Assembly: GCF_000154225.1 (NCBI RefSeq)
Contig: NZ_DS264586.1
Location: 1,332,527-1,396,526, forward strand
DNA: 64,000 nt
DNA from: Schaalia dentiphila ATCC 17982
GTDB lineage: Bacteria; Actinomycetota; Actinomycetes; Actinomycetales; Actinomycetaceae
Direction of reading: 5' to 3'
A program made the position numbers and the translations under genes. Each line of letters opens with the position of its first letter. The first letter of the stretch is position 1. The notes beneath the pieces are model-generated. The model searched no databases. It saw only the letters and a list, made by a program, of their open reading frames with translations, and was not told the origin of the DNA. Below are positions 1-11,446 of this stretch, in pieces.

Positions 1-1122
1 TACCGCCGTAGCAACGGAGCGGTCCACCGAGGTACGCACCTTCTCGGCGACGAGGCGACTGACGCTTTTGAGAGCGCGCGGGGTACCCTGGCCTCGTTCG
101 TGGGCGTTGCACCCGACGAGATCGTGTGGACGAAGAACGCCACCGAGGCGATCAACCTCGTCGCTCTGTCCATGGGAAACGCGTCGCAGGGCATGGGAGG
201 CGCGCAGTCTGCTGCTCTGCGCGTGGGACGGGGCGATCGCATTGTCTGTACGCGCGCTGAGCACCACGCGAACATCGTTCCGTGGCAGCAGCTGTGTGAG
301 CGTACGGGCGCCGAGCTCGCATGGCTCGATCTGACGCCCGACGGTCGCATTGACCTGGACACGCTGTCGGTTATTACGCCGAATACCCGTTTGGTTGCAT
401 TTACCCACGTGTCTAACGTCACGGGCGCCGTTTCGCCTGTTGCTGCCGTGACTGCAGCTGCGCGCGCCGTCGGCGCGCTTATTCTCCTCGACACGTGCCA
501 GTCCAGCGCGCACATGCCGCTCGACCTGTCCGTGCTCGACGTGGACTTTGCGGTATTTTCCTCCCACAAGATGCTCGGCCCCACGGGTGCGGGCGCGCTG
601 TGGGGACGTCGTGCGCTTCTAGCTGCGATGCCACCCGTTCTCACCGGCGGCTCGATGATCGAATGGGTGACCATGGAGGAATCGACCTTCATGGCTCCTC
701 CCGAGCGTTTCGAAGCCGGATCGCAGCCTGTCGCGCAGATCGCCGCCTGGTCGGAGGCACTGCGCTACCTGTCGATGCTCGGCATGGACCGCGTGGAGGC
801 CCACGAGCACGCGCTTACCCGCATGATGCTCGACGGAATTTCGTCGATCGACGGTATTCAGGTGCTCGGCCCTGACTCGGACGTCGATCGCATCGGCGTC
901 GTCGCTTTCGCCGTCGACGGTGTGCATCCGCACGACGTCGGCCAGTTCATGGACTCCGTGGACGTGGCCGTGCGCGTCGGACACCACTGCGCGATCCCGC
1001 TCCATACGTTCTTCCAGGTGCGTTCTTCCGCGCGTGCGTCGGTCGCACCGACAACCACTGTGCAGGAGATCGACCGTCTCATTGATGGCCTGTCGAAGGT
1101 CCGCAGTTTCTTCGGCCGATAG
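1..1122 (+). CDS. sufS: SufS-type cysteine desulfurase, 5' end outside window
   Basis: PLP-dependent desulfurase that takes sulfur from cysteine for Fe-S cluster assembly. The reading frame is open from base 1 (YRRSNGAVHRGTHLL...), so the true start lies upstream. Visible group II features: TKNATEAINLVA, the PLP-contact segment EHHANIVPWQQ, the Schiff-base lysine in SSHKMLGPTGAGALWG, and the active-site cysteine in RVGHHCAIPLH. Only the extreme N-terminus is missing. sufU follows after 38 bp and a DUF59 gene after that, the usual tail of an actinobacterial suf operon. SufS normally passes its persulfide to SufU, so the pairing fits. Function is secure from family motifs. Confidence 0.95.
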   Translation, partial: YRRSNGAVHRGTHLLGDEATDAFESARGTLASFVGVAPDEIVWTKNATEAINLVALSMGNASQGMGGAQSAALRVGRGDRIVCTRAEHHANIVPWQQLCERTGAELAWLDLTPDGRIDLDTLSVITPNTRLVAFTHVSNVTGAVSPVAAVTAAARAVGALILLDTCQSSAHMPLDLSVLDVDFAVFSSHKMLGPTGAGALWGRRALLAAMPPVLTGGSMIEWVTMEESTFMAPPERFEAGSQPVAQIAAWSEALRYLSMLGMDRVEAHEHALTRMMLDGISSIDGIQVLGPDSDVDRIGVVAFAVDGVHPHDVGQFMDSVDVAVRVGHHCAIPLHTFFQVRSSARASVAPTTTVQEIDRLIDGLSKVRSFFGR

Positions 1123-1160
1123 AATCGCCAACAGTACCGGAATCATTTGGAAAGGTTGCC

Positions 1161-1637
1161 ATGGGAAGTCTTGAGCAGTTGTACCAGCAGGTGATCCTCG
1201 ATCACGCTCGGGAGAAGCACGGTGCGGGGGACCCGAGCGGTATGGATGCTTCGTCGCACCAGGTGAACCCTACGTGCGGCGACGAGGTGACGCTGGGCGT
1301 CACGCTGGACGGGGAACGTCTTGCTTCCCTGCAGTGGGACGGGGACGGCTGCTCGATCTCGCGCGCGTCTCTGTCCATGATGACGGACCTGACCCAAGGC
1401 AAGTCCGCCGAGGAAATCGGCCGCCTGTACCGGGACATGGAGGTCATGATGCATTCGCGTAACCTCGGAGTCGATGATGAGATCCTCGACGACCTGGGCG
1501 ACGCGGCCGCCCTCGAATCTACGTCGCAGTTCGCGAATCGCGTGAAGTGCGCCCTCCTGGGATGGTACGCGCTGCGCGACGCGATGGCCAAGTCCGGCAT
1601 TGATATTTCCACCGCGGGCGAGCCCGCTGAGCAGTAA
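1161..1637 (+). CDS. sufU: SufU Fe-S assembly / sulfur-transfer protein
   Basis: 158-residue SufU, the zinc-dependent partner that accepts sulfur from SufS. Conserved cysteines are visible in NPTCGD (about residue 41), GDGCSIS (about 64) and NRVKCALLGW (about 129); with Asp they form the zinc/persulfide site of the family. The insert between the first and second half is typical of SufU rather than IscU. The ATG is preceded by GGAAAGG at suitable spacing. It lies between sufS and the DUF59 gene on the same strand with short gaps, consistent with one transcript. Length and motifs match the family. Confidence 0.95.
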   Translation: MGSLEQLYQQVILDHAREKHGAGDPSGMDASSHQVNPTCGDEVTLGVTLDGERLASLQWDGDGCSISRASLSMMTDLTQGKSAEEIGRLYRDMEVMMHSRNLGVDDEILDDLGDAAALESTSQFANRVKCALLGWYALRDAMAKSGIDISTAGEPAEQ

Positions 1638-1647
1638 AGGAACACCC

Positions 1648-2079
1648 ATGAGTAACCCGATGGCTCAGTCTGAGCCCGTCGAGCAGCGCTTCGGAGCGCC
1701 CGCGCAGGAAGCGCCGGACGCCGAGGTGCCCACCCGCCAGATTGACGGCACCGACGTCATTGAGCAGGGCACCCTTGCCGCCGAGAACGTGCTCGAAGCC
1801 CTCAAGGACGTTATCGACCCCGAACTCGGCATCAACATTGTTGATCTCGGCCTGGTCTACGGTGTCGTCATCGGCTCCGAGAACCAGGTGCGCCTCGATA
1901 TGACCCTGACGTCGGCCGCCTGCCCGCTCACCGATGTTATCGAGCGCCAGGCGCAGACGATTCTGTCTGCCGTCACCGACGAGGTCCAGATCAACTGGGT
2001 CTGGATGCCGCCGTGGGGCCCCGATCGCATCACCCCCGATGGCCGCGAGCAGCTGCGTGCCATTGGTTTTAACGTCTGA
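1648..2079 (+). CDS. DUF59/MIP18-family Fe-S assembly factor (SufT-like)
   Basis: 143-residue protein. After an unstructured N-terminus of about 45 residues comes a DUF59 domain: DPELGINIVDLGLVYGV, then TLTSAACPLTDVIERQ with the conserved cysteine, then WVWMPPWGPDRITPDGRE. Such proteins assist Fe-S cluster maturation and commonly end SUF operons. The ATG at 1648 was chosen over an in-frame ATG at 1600 because the latter lies inside sufU, while 1648 has AAAGGAAC just upstream. A strong hairpin follows at 2087-2128, so this is probably the last gene of the operon. Confidence 0.88.
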   Translation: MSNPMAQSEPVEQRFGAPAQEAPDAEVPTRQIDGTDVIEQGTLAAENVLEALKDVIDPELGINIVDLGLVYGVVIGSENQVRLDMTLTSAACPLTDVIERQAQTILSAVTDEVQINWVWMPPWGPDRITPDGREQLRAIGFNV

Positions 2080-2086
2080 TCAACAC

Positions 2087-2128
2087 ACAATCATCCCCCG
2101 GGGGCGTTGCATCCCGGGGGATTGTTTT
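2087..2128 (+). terminator. Terminator after the suf operon
   Basis: GC-rich inverted repeat: ACAATcaTCCCCCGGG pairs with CCCGGGGGATTGT around a short loop, followed by TTTTAT. It sits 8 bp after the DUF59 gene and before the convergent acyl-CoA ligase. Confidence 0.75.
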
Positions 2129-2166
2129 ATGCGCTGTTGAGGGGGAGCCTCCCGGTAGCAAGAGAA

Positions 2167-3852
2167 CTAGCGGCCCAATGCCTCGCGCACGAGCTGGGCA
2201 ACCTTACGACGCAGGATCTTCCCCATCTGATTGCGCGGAAGCTCGGCGATAACGACGAGTTGGCGGGGGAGCGCGTAGTGCGCAATCGTCTTCTCCGCCC
2301 AGGCGCGGACCTCCTCGAGAGTCAGCGGAGCGCTGCCTTCCTGCATGATGATGGCCGCGGCGACCTCCTCTGTCGCATCCGAAACGGGAACACCCACGAC
2401 GGCAACATCGTTGACCGATGGATGACTGCGAATCGCAGCTTCCACTTGAGATGGGTAGACGTTAAAGCCGCCGGACAGAATGAGTTCCTTTTTGCGGTCC
2501 GCCATCGAAATGAAGCCGTCGCTGTTCACGCCGATATCGCCCGTCTTGAACCAGCCCTCAGACGTAAAGACGCGTGCGGTCTCTTCGGGTGCGTCCAGAT
2601 ATCCTTCAAAGACCTGAGGTCCACGAACGATAATCTCCCCAGGCTGGCCATCCTCGACGTCGAGAGTATCGTCGTCGAGCGAAACGAGGCGTAGCTGTGT
2701 GGAAGGGAAGGGAACCCCAAGAACCCCGTGGCGGCGCTTGTCCGACAGAGGCGCACCTGTTAACACCGGAGCGGTTTCAGACAAGCCATAACCCTCGACG
2801 ATCATGCCACCGGTAGCTTCCTCCCACTCACCCGCGAGTGCCGTCGACAGCGGCATGGCCCCGGCGACCGAGTAACGAATGGAGGACAGGTCTGTCTTCG
2901 TCCGTGTGGCGAGTCGGAGGATCCTCTCAAACATGGGAGGAACACCGACAAAGAATGTTATCGGGCGTCGTTTATGCGCGTCGAGAGCCATCTGCGCGTC
3001 GAACTTCGGGAGCAGAACCTGGGTGGCCGCCTTGCGCACGGATGCGCACAGGAAGAATGTCAGCCCGAAGGCGTGGAAGTACGGGAGGAGCGAGAAGAAG
3101 GTTTCGGCTCCCTCGTGTAGCTTCCACACCCAGAACATACACTGGTTAACGTTGACCCCGATGTTGCGGTGCGTGAGGGGAGCAGACTTGGGGATGCCGT
3201 TCGTTCCGGACGTGTGCAGGATAACGGCGCGATCGTCTGGGGAAGGCAGCGGGAACGACGGGTCAATGGCCGCCGACGAGGCCGTGGCGCGGTCCCACGA
3301 CCGCGTGCCCGAAGGGACGGAGCCGCGCAGCTGATTGCGGGTCTCGCGGGCCCGAGCAACCGGAAGCCTCAAGAGCAGACGCTGCGAGGCCGGCATGCCG
3401 TGCGAAATATCCACCGTGAACACTGTGTCGAGAACGCTGAGTGGATAGGCGTCCACGCACTTTTCCCACACGATCGCCACCTTGCCGCCGTGGCGGCCAA
3501 GCTGGCCCGCAATCTCCGAAGCCGGAGCGAGTGGATTATGCTGCGCAGCAATCGCCCCAATACGCATACACGCGTAGAAAGCAACAAACGCCTGCGGGCA
3601 GTTCGGCAGGGCGATGGCCACCGTATCGCCCGGCCCGACCCCGGCCTCGTGCAGAACCCGCGCGGCCTTCAGGACCTGATCGCGCACCTGCGCGTACGTG
3701 GTTGTTGCCCCGAAGTAGTCGAGCGCAATGCGGTCGGGATACAAGCGCGCCGCATCGTCTAAAAGGTTGTACAGCGATTCATCAGGCACGGGCACCTCGT
3801 AGGGGACCGCGTCGTACATGTCGTGAGCCTGCTCGACGATGCTACGTGTCAT
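2167..3852 (-). CDS. AMP-forming long-chain acyl-CoA ligase (FadD-like)
   Basis: 561-residue member of the adenylate-forming superfamily, which activates a fatty acid with ATP and transfers it to CoA. Motifs in order: phosphate loop HTSGTNGIPKSAPLTHRN (about 215-232), adenylation motif GYGLSETAP, GWFKTGDIGVNSDGF, the hinge ADRKKELILSGGFNVYP, and the catalytic lysine in NQMGKILRRK near the C-terminus. Full length. The ATG is preceded by AGGAGGAAG. It stands alone on the minus strand, converging on the suf operon. Chain-length specificity cannot be read from the sequence, and a role in activating another carboxylate is possible. Confidence 0.85.
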   Translation of the reverse strand: MTRSIVEQAHDMYDAVPYEVPVPDESLYNLLDDAARLYPDRIALDYFGATTTYAQVRDQVLKAARVLHEAGVGPGDTVAIALPNCPQAFVAFYACMRIGAIAAQHNPLAPASEIAGQLGRHGGKVAIVWEKCVDAYPLSVLDTVFTVDISHGMPASQRLLLRLPVARARETRNQLRGSVPSGTRSWDRATASSAAIDPSFPLPSPDDRAVILHTSGTNGIPKSAPLTHRNIGVNVNQCMFWVWKLHEGAETFFSLLPYFHAFGLTFFLCASVRKAATQVLLPKFDAQMALDAHKRRPITFFVGVPPMFERILRLATRTKTDLSSIRYSVAGAMPLSTALAGEWEEATGGMIVEGYGLSETAPVLTGAPLSDKRRHGVLGVPFPSTQLRLVSLDDDTLDVEDGQPGEIIVRGPQVFEGYLDAPEETARVFTSEGWFKTGDIGVNSDGFISMADRKKELILSGGFNVYPSQVEAAIRSHPSVNDVAVVGVPVSDATEEVAAAIIMQEGSAPLTLEEVRAWAEKTIAHYALPRQLVVIAELPRNQMGKILRRKVAQLVREALGR

Positions 3853-3903
3853 GACTTCCTCCTGCGAATCGGCGCACTCAATTGTACCGATCCGCAGCCC
3901 TGC

Positions 3904-4800
3904 TCACACCCGAGGAATGCTCCAGGTGTCACACGTCGAGATATCGCCGGAATCAAGTCCGCGCTGCAGCCACGTTGCGCGCTGCTGGGCACTGCCATGC
4001 GTCCACGTCTCTGGGTTGGAGGACCCCTGGTACTTTTCCTGCAGACGGTCATCCCCGATTGCCTGAGCGGTCTGGAGTGCGCCCAGGACCTGATCGGCCG
4101 TCGGGGTCTTCAGGAACGGAGTGCCGGTCGAGGGATCCGGGGTGTTGGCCGCCCAGTGCATCCACACGCCCGCGTAGCAGTCAGCCTGGAGTTCGCTGCG
4201 CACGCCCGCACCCTGTTCACCGGACTCGCGCGTGTCGTGTGCGCGGAAGACACCCTGAATGTTCTGGATGTGGTGGCCCCACTCGTGGGCCACGACGTAT
4301 TCCTGGGCGAGCACGGAATCGGACGCACCGTACTTGGAGACCATGTCGTCGAAGAACCCGAGGTCGAGGTACACCGTCGAGTCTCCAGGGCAGTAGAAGG
4401 GGCCCACGGCGCTCGTCGCGTTACCGCATGCGGTGGAGATGGAGTTCGTGAAGATCTGGAAGTCGGGCAGCTGGTACGCGACGCCCGTGTCCTGGGCGGA
4501 CAGCTGGGTCTTCCACACCGCGTCGAGGGACTGCGCGGTGGCGACCATGCGGCACTCGACGCGAGTGTTGGCGTCCTGACCCGTCTGGCAGGTGGACGTG
4601 TCAACCGCCGACGACGAGGTTGACGACGTGTCGGAAGACGTCGAGAGGAGGCTCGTCAGATCGATGCCGGTGAAGTAGGAGAACCCGAGAATCAAGAGAA
4701 CACCGAGCAGCGAGCCACCGCTTGCACCTGCGATCTTGCGCCCCGCGCCGGACGTACCGACGCGCGAGGGATCCAAACGGATGTTGTCATTGAAACTCAT
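3904..4800 (-). CDS. YpfJ-family neutral zinc metallopeptidase, membrane-anchored
   Basis: 298-residue protein of the putative neutral zinc metallopeptidase family (PF04228). A short cytoplasmic N-terminus is followed by one transmembrane helix (GGSLLGVLLILGFSYFTGI, about residues 28-46), a Ser/Thr-rich linker, then the extracellular domain with the HExxH-type motif VVAHEWGHHIQN and downstream ELQADCYAGVWMHWA, which supplies the third metal ligand region. The start has GGAGCAACC upstream and is 15 bp past the tgt stop, so it can be co-transcribed with tgt. Substrate unknown for the family. Confidence 0.85.
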   Translation of the reverse strand: MSFNDNIRLDPSRVGTSGAGRKIAGASGGSLLGVLLILGFSYFTGIDLTSLLSTSSDTSSTSSSAVDTSTCQTGQDANTRVECRMVATAQSLDAVWKTQLSAQDTGVAYQLPDFQIFTNSISTACGNATSAVGPFYCPGDSTVYLDLGFFDDMVSKYGASDSVLAQEYVVAHEWGHHIQNIQGVFRAHDTRESGEQGAGVRSELQADCYAGVWMHWAANTPDPSTGTPFLKTPTADQVLGALQTAQAIGDDRLQEKYQGSSNPETWTHGSAQQRATWLQRGLDSGDISTCDTWSIPRV

Positions 4801-4815
4801 GGTTGCTCCACACTT

Positions 4816-6827
<2,012 letters not shown>

Positions 6828-6957
6828 GGGATGAAACCTCGCAAAGCAGAGTAGATATCGGTTAATTCCGACACCCATTGTGCCCGCTCCTAGCGTGATC
6901 ATGCGCAACAGCGCCGCCTCGCAGGTGGGTTGATTCGCCCACACGCACCCCTCCCTC

Positions 6958-6963
6958 TACTCT
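6958..6963 (+). promoter_or_regulatory. -10 hexamer TACTCT, leaderless start of ABC-F gene
   Basis: TACTCT ends 6 nt before the GTG at 6970. The only purine-rich stretch, GGAGG, abuts the GTG and is too close to act as a Shine-Dalgarno, so the transcript probably begins at the start codon. Confidence 0.5.
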
Positions 6964-6969
6964 TGGAGG

Positions 6970-8583
6970 GTGATTAACGTCCAGGATTTCTCGTTGCGCA
7001 TCGGCCCCCGCGAGCTCGTCAACCACGCGAGCTTCCGTATCGACAAAGGCATGTGTATCGGCCTCGTTGGCCGTAACGGTGCGGGTAAGACGACGACGAT
7101 GAGGTTGCTCGCGGGCGAAGACGACCGTGGAGGCGCGGCCGAGTACACCGGCACCATCTCATCGAATGGGACGGTCGGTTACCTGGCGCAGGACACGCAC
7201 GTGGGTGATCCGTCGATGAAGGCCCGCGACCGCATCATCTCCGTACGCGGCATCGACTCGATTATCGCCCGTATCCGCAAGGCCGAACACGAGATGTCAA
7301 CGACTGAGGGCGCTCGTCAGCAGCGCGCCATGGAACGTTACGTGAAGCTCGATCAGCAGTTCACGAACTCAGGCGGTTGGGCAGCTAACGCCGAGGCGGC
7401 GCAGATCGCGCACTCGCTGGGACTTGAAGACCGGGTGCTCGATCAGACCCTCGATACCCTCTCCGGTGGTCAGCGACGCAGGGTCGAGCTTGCCCGTGTG
7501 CTCTTCTCCGACGCGGACGTCCTGCTTCTGGACGAACCCACGAACCACCTCGACCACGATTCGATCGTCTGGCTGCGGGACTGGATCAAGACGTTCCCTG
7601 GCGGCGTCATGATCATTTCGCACGATGTCAAGCTGCTGGGTGACACCGTCAACCAGGTCTTCTATCTCGATGCGAACCGCGCACAGATCGACATCTATCA
7701 CCTCGGTTGGTCGGCCTATCTCAAGCAGCGTGAGGAAGACGAACGCCGTCGCCGTAAAGAACGCGCCAACGCGTTGAAGAAGGCCGAACACCTCAAGGCT
7801 CAGGGCGAGAAGATGCGCGCGAAGGCCACAAAGGCCGTCGCCGCTCAGCAGATGCTGCGCCGAGCTGAAGAGCTCTTCGCTCAAGCGGGTTCAGAGATCG
7901 TCCAGGACAAGGTTGCGCGCCTCCGCTTCCCCGACCCGGCACCGTCGGGCCGCGTTCCCCTCACTGCTGAAGGGCTGTCGAAGTCCTACGGTTCGCTCGA
8001 AGTGTTCACCGGCGTGGACCTCGCGATCGACCGTGGCTCGAAAGTCGTCGTTCTCGGCCTCAACGGCGCCGGCAAGACGACGCTCCTGCGGCTCCTGTCC
8101 GGTATCGAGGAGCCAGACTCCGGCCGCGTCGTGCCCGGACACGGTCTTAAGCTCGGCTACTACGCCCAGGAGCACGAGACCCTTGATGAGACCCGCACGA
8201 TCCGTGAAAACATGGCCGAGGCCGCTCCTACCCTCGACGACACCCACGTGCGCAACATTCTCGGCCAGTTCCTCTTCCAAGGTGATGACGTCGAAAAGCC
8301 CGTGTCTGTGCTGTCTGGCGGTGAGAAGACCCGCCTCGCTTTAGCAACACTCATCGTCTCGGGCGCAAACGTCCTGCTGCTCGACGAACCGACCAACAAC
8401 CTCGACCCCGCTTCGCGAGAAGAGATCCTCGCGGCCCTCCGTGACTACGAGGGCGCCGTCATCCTCGTCACGCACGATCCCGGCGCTGTCACGGCACTTA
8501 ACCCCGAGCGTGTCCTGCTGTTGCCTGACGCCGATGAGGACCTGTGGGACGATAGCTACCTGGATCTCGTTACCCTCACCTGA
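6970..8583 (+). CDS. ABC-F family ATPase
   Basis: 537-residue duplicated ATPase without transmembrane segments. First cassette: Walker A GRNGAGKTTTMR (about 35-46), signature LSGGQRRRVELAR, Walker B VLLLDEPTNHLD. A basic, coiled-coil-like linker of roughly 80 residues follows (EEDERRRRKERANALKKAE), then the second cassette with LGLNGAGKTTLLR, LSGGEKTRLALA and VLLLDEPTNNLD. ABC-F proteins act on the ribosome, either in translation or in antibiotic protection; which applies is not readable here. The GTG start was chosen because there is no in-frame start upstream and the family begins here. Monocistronic, with a terminator shared with the convergent transporter operon. Confidence 0.9.
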   Translation: MINVQDFSLRIGPRELVNHASFRIDKGMCIGLVGRNGAGKTTTMRLLAGEDDRGGAAEYTGTISSNGTVGYLAQDTHVGDPSMKARDRIISVRGIDSIIARIRKAEHEMSTTEGARQQRAMERYVKLDQQFTNSGGWAANAEAAQIAHSLGLEDRVLDQTLDTLSGGQRRRVELARVLFSDADVLLLDEPTNHLDHDSIVWLRDWIKTFPGGVMIISHDVKLLGDTVNQVFYLDANRAQIDIYHLGWSAYLKQREEDERRRRKERANALKKAEHLKAQGEKMRAKATKAVAAQQMLRRAEELFAQAGSEIVQDKVARLRFPDPAPSGRVPLTAEGLSKSYGSLEVFTGVDLAIDRGSKVVVLGLNGAGKTTLLRLLSGIEEPDSGRVVPGHGLKLGYYAQEHETLDETRTIRENMAEAAPTLDDTHVRNILGQFLFQGDDVEKPVSVLSGGEKTRLALATLIVSGANVLLLDEPTNNLDPASREEILAALRDYEGAVILVTHDPGAVTALNPERVLLLPDADEDLWDDSYLDLVTLT

Positions 8584-8620
8584 CGACGATACCTCGGTCG
8601 TTTCGCGACAGGTACGACAA

Positions 8621-8652
8621 AGGCCGGGACTGGAACACGCCAGCCCCGGCCT
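8621..8652. terminator. Bidirectional terminator between convergent genes
   Basis: AGGCCGGGACTGG pairs with CCAGCCCCGGCCT (one mismatch) around AACACG. It lies between the ABC-F gene and the minus-strand amino-acid transporter ATPase and can serve both. Confidence 0.7.
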
Positions 8653-8665
8653 CGTCATCAGAAGC

Positions 8666-9439
8666 TCACAGAACCTTGGAGAAGAACTCCTTGGTTCGCT
8701 CAGACTTCGGGTTATCGATGACCTCGGAGGGAGCTCCGGCCTCGACGATCACGCCACCATCCATAAAAACAACCTGGTCGGCGACTTCGTGGGCGAACCC
8801 GATCTCGTGAGTGACAACCGCCATCGTCATGCCCGATGCGGCCAAGTCCTGCATGACCTGGAGCACCTCACCGACGAGCTCGGGATCGAGCGCTGAGGTC
8901 GGCTCATCAAAGAGCATGATATCCGGATCCATGGCGAGCGCACGGGCGATGGCAACTCGCTGCTGCTGACCACCCGAAAGCTCCGCCGGATAATGGTCCG
9001 CGCGATCAGCCAGACCGACGCGGTCAAGCAGCTCGAGAGCCTGGGCGCGCGCTTCGATCTTCGAACGCTTGAGAACTTGAACGGGGGCCTCCATGACGTT
9101 CTCCAGCGCGGTCTTGTGCGGGAAGAGATTGAATCGCTGGAACACCATGCCGATACGAGAACGCTGAGCAGCGATCTCCTTATCGTGGCGCTCGTGCAGC
9201 ACGCCGTCCTCGTCCTCACGGTAGCCGAGCAGCTCACCGTCGACGTACACGCGGCCGGCGCTAATGTCCTCGAGCATGTTCAGGCATCGCAGGAGCGTCG
9301 ACTTGCCCGAACCTGAGGGGCCAAGGATGACGCAGACCTCGCCGGAACCGATATCCAGGTCGATGCCCCGCAGGACGTGCAGGTCACCGAAGAACTTGTG
9401 GACTCCGCGAACGGAGACCATGGGCGTCGTGGTCGTCAT
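8666..9439 (-). CDS. Amino-acid ABC transporter ATPase (GlnQ/HisP type)
   Basis: 257-residue ATPase energising polar amino-acid uptake. Walker [14 protein letters not shown] (about 38-50), Q-loop [14 protein letters not shown], signature [15 protein letters not shown] and Walker [15 protein letters not shown] are all intact, with the switch histidine in VVTHE. The QRFNLFPH element is typical of polar-amino-acid importers. The ATG overlaps the stop of the permease gene by 4 bp. It is the last gene of a four-gene operon that starts with two binding proteins. Substrate is undetermined. Confidence 0.92.
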   Translation of the reverse strand: MTTTTPMVSVRGVHKFFGDLHVLRGIDLDIGSGEVCVILGPSGSGKSTLLRCLNMLEDISAGRVYVDGELLGYREDEDGVLHERHDKEIAAQRSRIGMVFQRFNLFPHKTALENVMEAPVQVLKRSKIEARAQALELLDRVGLADRADHYPAELSGGQQQRVAIARALAMDPDIMLFDEPTSALDPELVGEVLQVMQDLAASGMTMAVVTHEIGFAHEVADQVVFMDGGVIVEAGAPSEVIDNPKSERTKEFFSKVL

Positions 9440-10398
9440 GGTGTCACATCCAAAAACTTGAGCTTGGTGCCCTTGGCCTTGTGATCCTCATCGGAAGAAG
9501 ATGACGTGGCGGGGGAGTGGGCGCCGGCGTTGTCGCGGCGCTCGAAGCCCTTGCCGTAGTACTTCTCGATGAAGGACTGAATCCACATTAGGAGACTCGT
9601 GATGACGAGGTACCAAATCGCAGCCGCGATCAGGAGCGGCACGGGAGCGAACGTCGCCTGGCCACGCTGACGCGCAATGAACGTGAGTTCGAGGGTGAAG
9701 GGGATCGCCGAGACCAGGGAGGTCGTCTTCAGCATCGAAATTGTCTCGTTGCCGATCGGCGGCACAATCACACGCATTGCCTGGGGCAGGATGATACGGC
9801 GGAAGATCGTTCCGCGCGGCATTCCCAGCGCGGTGGCGGCCTCCCACTGGCCCTTCGGGACGCTCAGCAGGCCCGCGCGCATGATTTCCGCGAGGTACGC
9901 GCCTTCGTTCAGGCCCAAGCCGATGAAAGCCATCCAGAATGGGGTGAAGTAGGTTGCCGTATCAAACGTCAGCTCCCATCCCCACAGTGAGCCGAGGAAG
10001 GGCACACCGAAGGAGAGCTTCGGGTAGAGCGTGGGCAGCAGCGACCAGAAAATCAACTGCGTGTAGATAGGGGTTCCACGGAAGAACCAGATGTAGGCCA
10101 TCGCCACCCAGCGCAGGACCGGGTTTACGGACTGACGCATGATCGCCATCGTGATGGCGAGAGCGGTGCCCACCACCATCGCGAGGATCGTCAGGATGAT
10201 CGTGAAGAGCACACCCTGCAAGATCGAACGCGAGAACAGCCACTGGGACACCACCTGCCACTGGAAGTTTGCGTTCGTCACCAGCGCGTGCGCTGCCATT
10301 GCCGCAAGGATTGCCGCGACGATTGCACTCGCCCACCTCCCTGGGCGGGGGACTGGTTTCGCGTCGATCAGCTCAACGCCGTCTTTGATGGTTGCCAT
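9436..10398 (-). CDS. Amino-acid ABC transporter permease (HisM family)
   Basis: 320-residue inner-membrane permease. A first helix near residues 25-42 precedes the family domain beginning at [19 protein letters not shown]; the EAA-type coupling segment [22 protein letters not shown] is visible, followed by further helices and a charged cytoplasmic tail ([10 protein letters not shown]...KAKGTKLK). Length and order fit a His/Glu/Gln-type permease. It starts 7 bp after the nearer binding-protein gene and overlaps the ATPase by 4 bp, so the three form one unit. Confidence 0.92.
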   Translation of the reverse strand: MATIKDGVELIDAKPVPRPGRWASAIVAAILAAMAAHALVTNANFQWQVVSQWLFSRSILQGVLFTIILTILAMVVGTALAITMAIMRQSVNPVLRWVAMAYIWFFRGTPIYTQLIFWSLLPTLYPKLSFGVPFLGSLWGWELTFDTATYFTPFWMAFIGLGLNEGAYLAEIMRAGLLSVPKGQWEAATALGMPRGTIFRRIILPQAMRVIVPPIGNETISMLKTTSLVSAIPFTLELTFIARQRGQATFAPVPLLIAAAIWYLVITSLLMWIQSFIEKYYGKGFERRDNAGAHSPATSSSSDEDHKAKGTKLKFLDVTP

Positions 10399-10405
10399 GA
10401 GATCC

Positions 10406-11350
10406 TCAGTCGTTCGTCGCCGGGTTCAGCTCGGCGGTGGTCAGCGCTGCGTCCTGAGCGCCATAGGTGGTCAGGATGTCCTTGAGGTAGCCGTTGTCCA
10501 TCAGGTACTGCATGGCCTTCTGGATGGCCTGGGTCAGCTGCTCGTCGTTCTTATTGACAGCTACGCCCTGCGGCGCAGAGTCGACGACGTCGCCGACCTG
10601 CTCGATCTTGCCGCTCGAGAGATTTGCGGTGTAGCCGATGACAGTCGAGTCAGCAAGGGTGGCGTCGTACTGGCCGCCGATGACCTTCGTCGCGATGTCG
10701 GTCTGCAGGTCATGCGGCATGATCGTGATCTTGTCCTTGCCGTCGGCCACGCACTGCTCCGACAGCTCGGTGGCGTAGTCCTCCTGCGCAGTGCCGGTCT
10801 GAACGCCGATCGTCTTGCCACACGGGTCGGTCGGATCGAAATTCTTCGGGTTGCCAGCAGCGACGCCGTAGGCGGAGCCCACCTCAACGTAGGAAATGAG
10901 GTTTGCCTGCTCCTCGCGTTCGGAGGTGATCGTGAAGGAGGAGATACCCACGTCGAACTTGGTGCCCAGCGCCGGAATAATGGTCGGGAACTCAGCGTGG
11001 TTCGTGGTTCCCTCGTTCAGACCCATTACCTTGGCGAGCGCCTTGTTGATGTCGACATCATATCCCTGAGGGGTCTGTGAATCGTCACCGAGGAACTCCG
11101 CGGGCGCATAGTCGGCGGAGGCGCCGTTTCGCAGCGTACCTCGCTCCTTGACTTCGTCGGGAACCAGGGCAGCGATTTCGTCGACGGTCGGGATCTTCGA
11201 CACGTCGTACGAGGCCGTGGTTGCCGCGGCCGAGGTGCTCTCAGATCCGCTGGTCGACGAGCTGGTCGACGTCGGATCCGCACAGGCGGCGAGTGGGAGA
11301 GCAGCTGCGGCTGCGAGGACGATAAGGGCGTGTGCCTTCGAGATGGTCAT
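10406..11350 (-). CDS. Amino-acid-binding lipoprotein, copy 1 (family 3 SBP)
   Basis: 314-residue solute-binding protein. Signal peptide MTISKAHALIVLAAAAALPL with lipobox LAAC, lipidated Cys at residue 23, then a Ser/Thr-rich spacer. The mature domain has the family start LRNGASADYAPAEF and DVDINKALAKVMGL. Start 11350 has GGAAGG upstream; an extension to 11404 would spoil the signal peptide. It is a close paralogue of the next gene upstream, with the same architecture and many identical blocks (GTKFDVGISSFTITSERE, AMQYLMDNGYL). A palindrome-rich segment stands about 70 bp upstream. Confidence 0.92.
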   Translation of the reverse strand: MTISKAHALIVLAAAAALPLAACADPTSTSSSTSGSESTSAAATTASYDVSKIPTVDEIAALVPDEVKERGTLRNGASADYAPAEFLGDDSQTPQGYDVDINKALAKVMGLNEGTTNHAEFPTIIPALGTKFDVGISSFTITSEREEQANLISYVEVGSAYGVAAGNPKNFDPTDPCGKTIGVQTGTAQEDYATELSEQCVADGKDKITIMPHDLQTDIATKVIGGQYDATLADSTVIGYTANLSSGKIEQVGDVVDSAPQGVAVNKNDEQLTQAIQKAMQYLMDNGYLKDILTTYGAQDAALTTAELNPATND

Positions 11351-11395
11351 GATCTGCCTTCCGATGGGAGTGGGCCGTGGCTCGTGATTGCTACC

Positions 11396-11432
11396 ATTAT
11401 GCACCCATATGCATCTAAATGCATATTATGCG
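11396..11432 (-). promoter_or_regulatory. Candidate operator upstream of binding protein copy 1
   Basis: Cluster of TATGCA half-sites ending in TGCATATTATGCG (11420-11432), one mismatch from the palindrome TGCATA-N-TATGCA found upstream of copy 2; ATGCAT occurs twice more (11409, 11419). It lies about 70 bp before the start of copy 1. The bound regulator is unknown. Confidence 0.45.
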
Positions 11433-11446
11433 TAACATGTCCCGAA

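Noticed and set aside
6828..6957. Possible preQ1 riboswitch upstream of yhhQ
   Set aside because: No match to the preQ1-I loop and A-rich tail or to another class that I could fold by eye.
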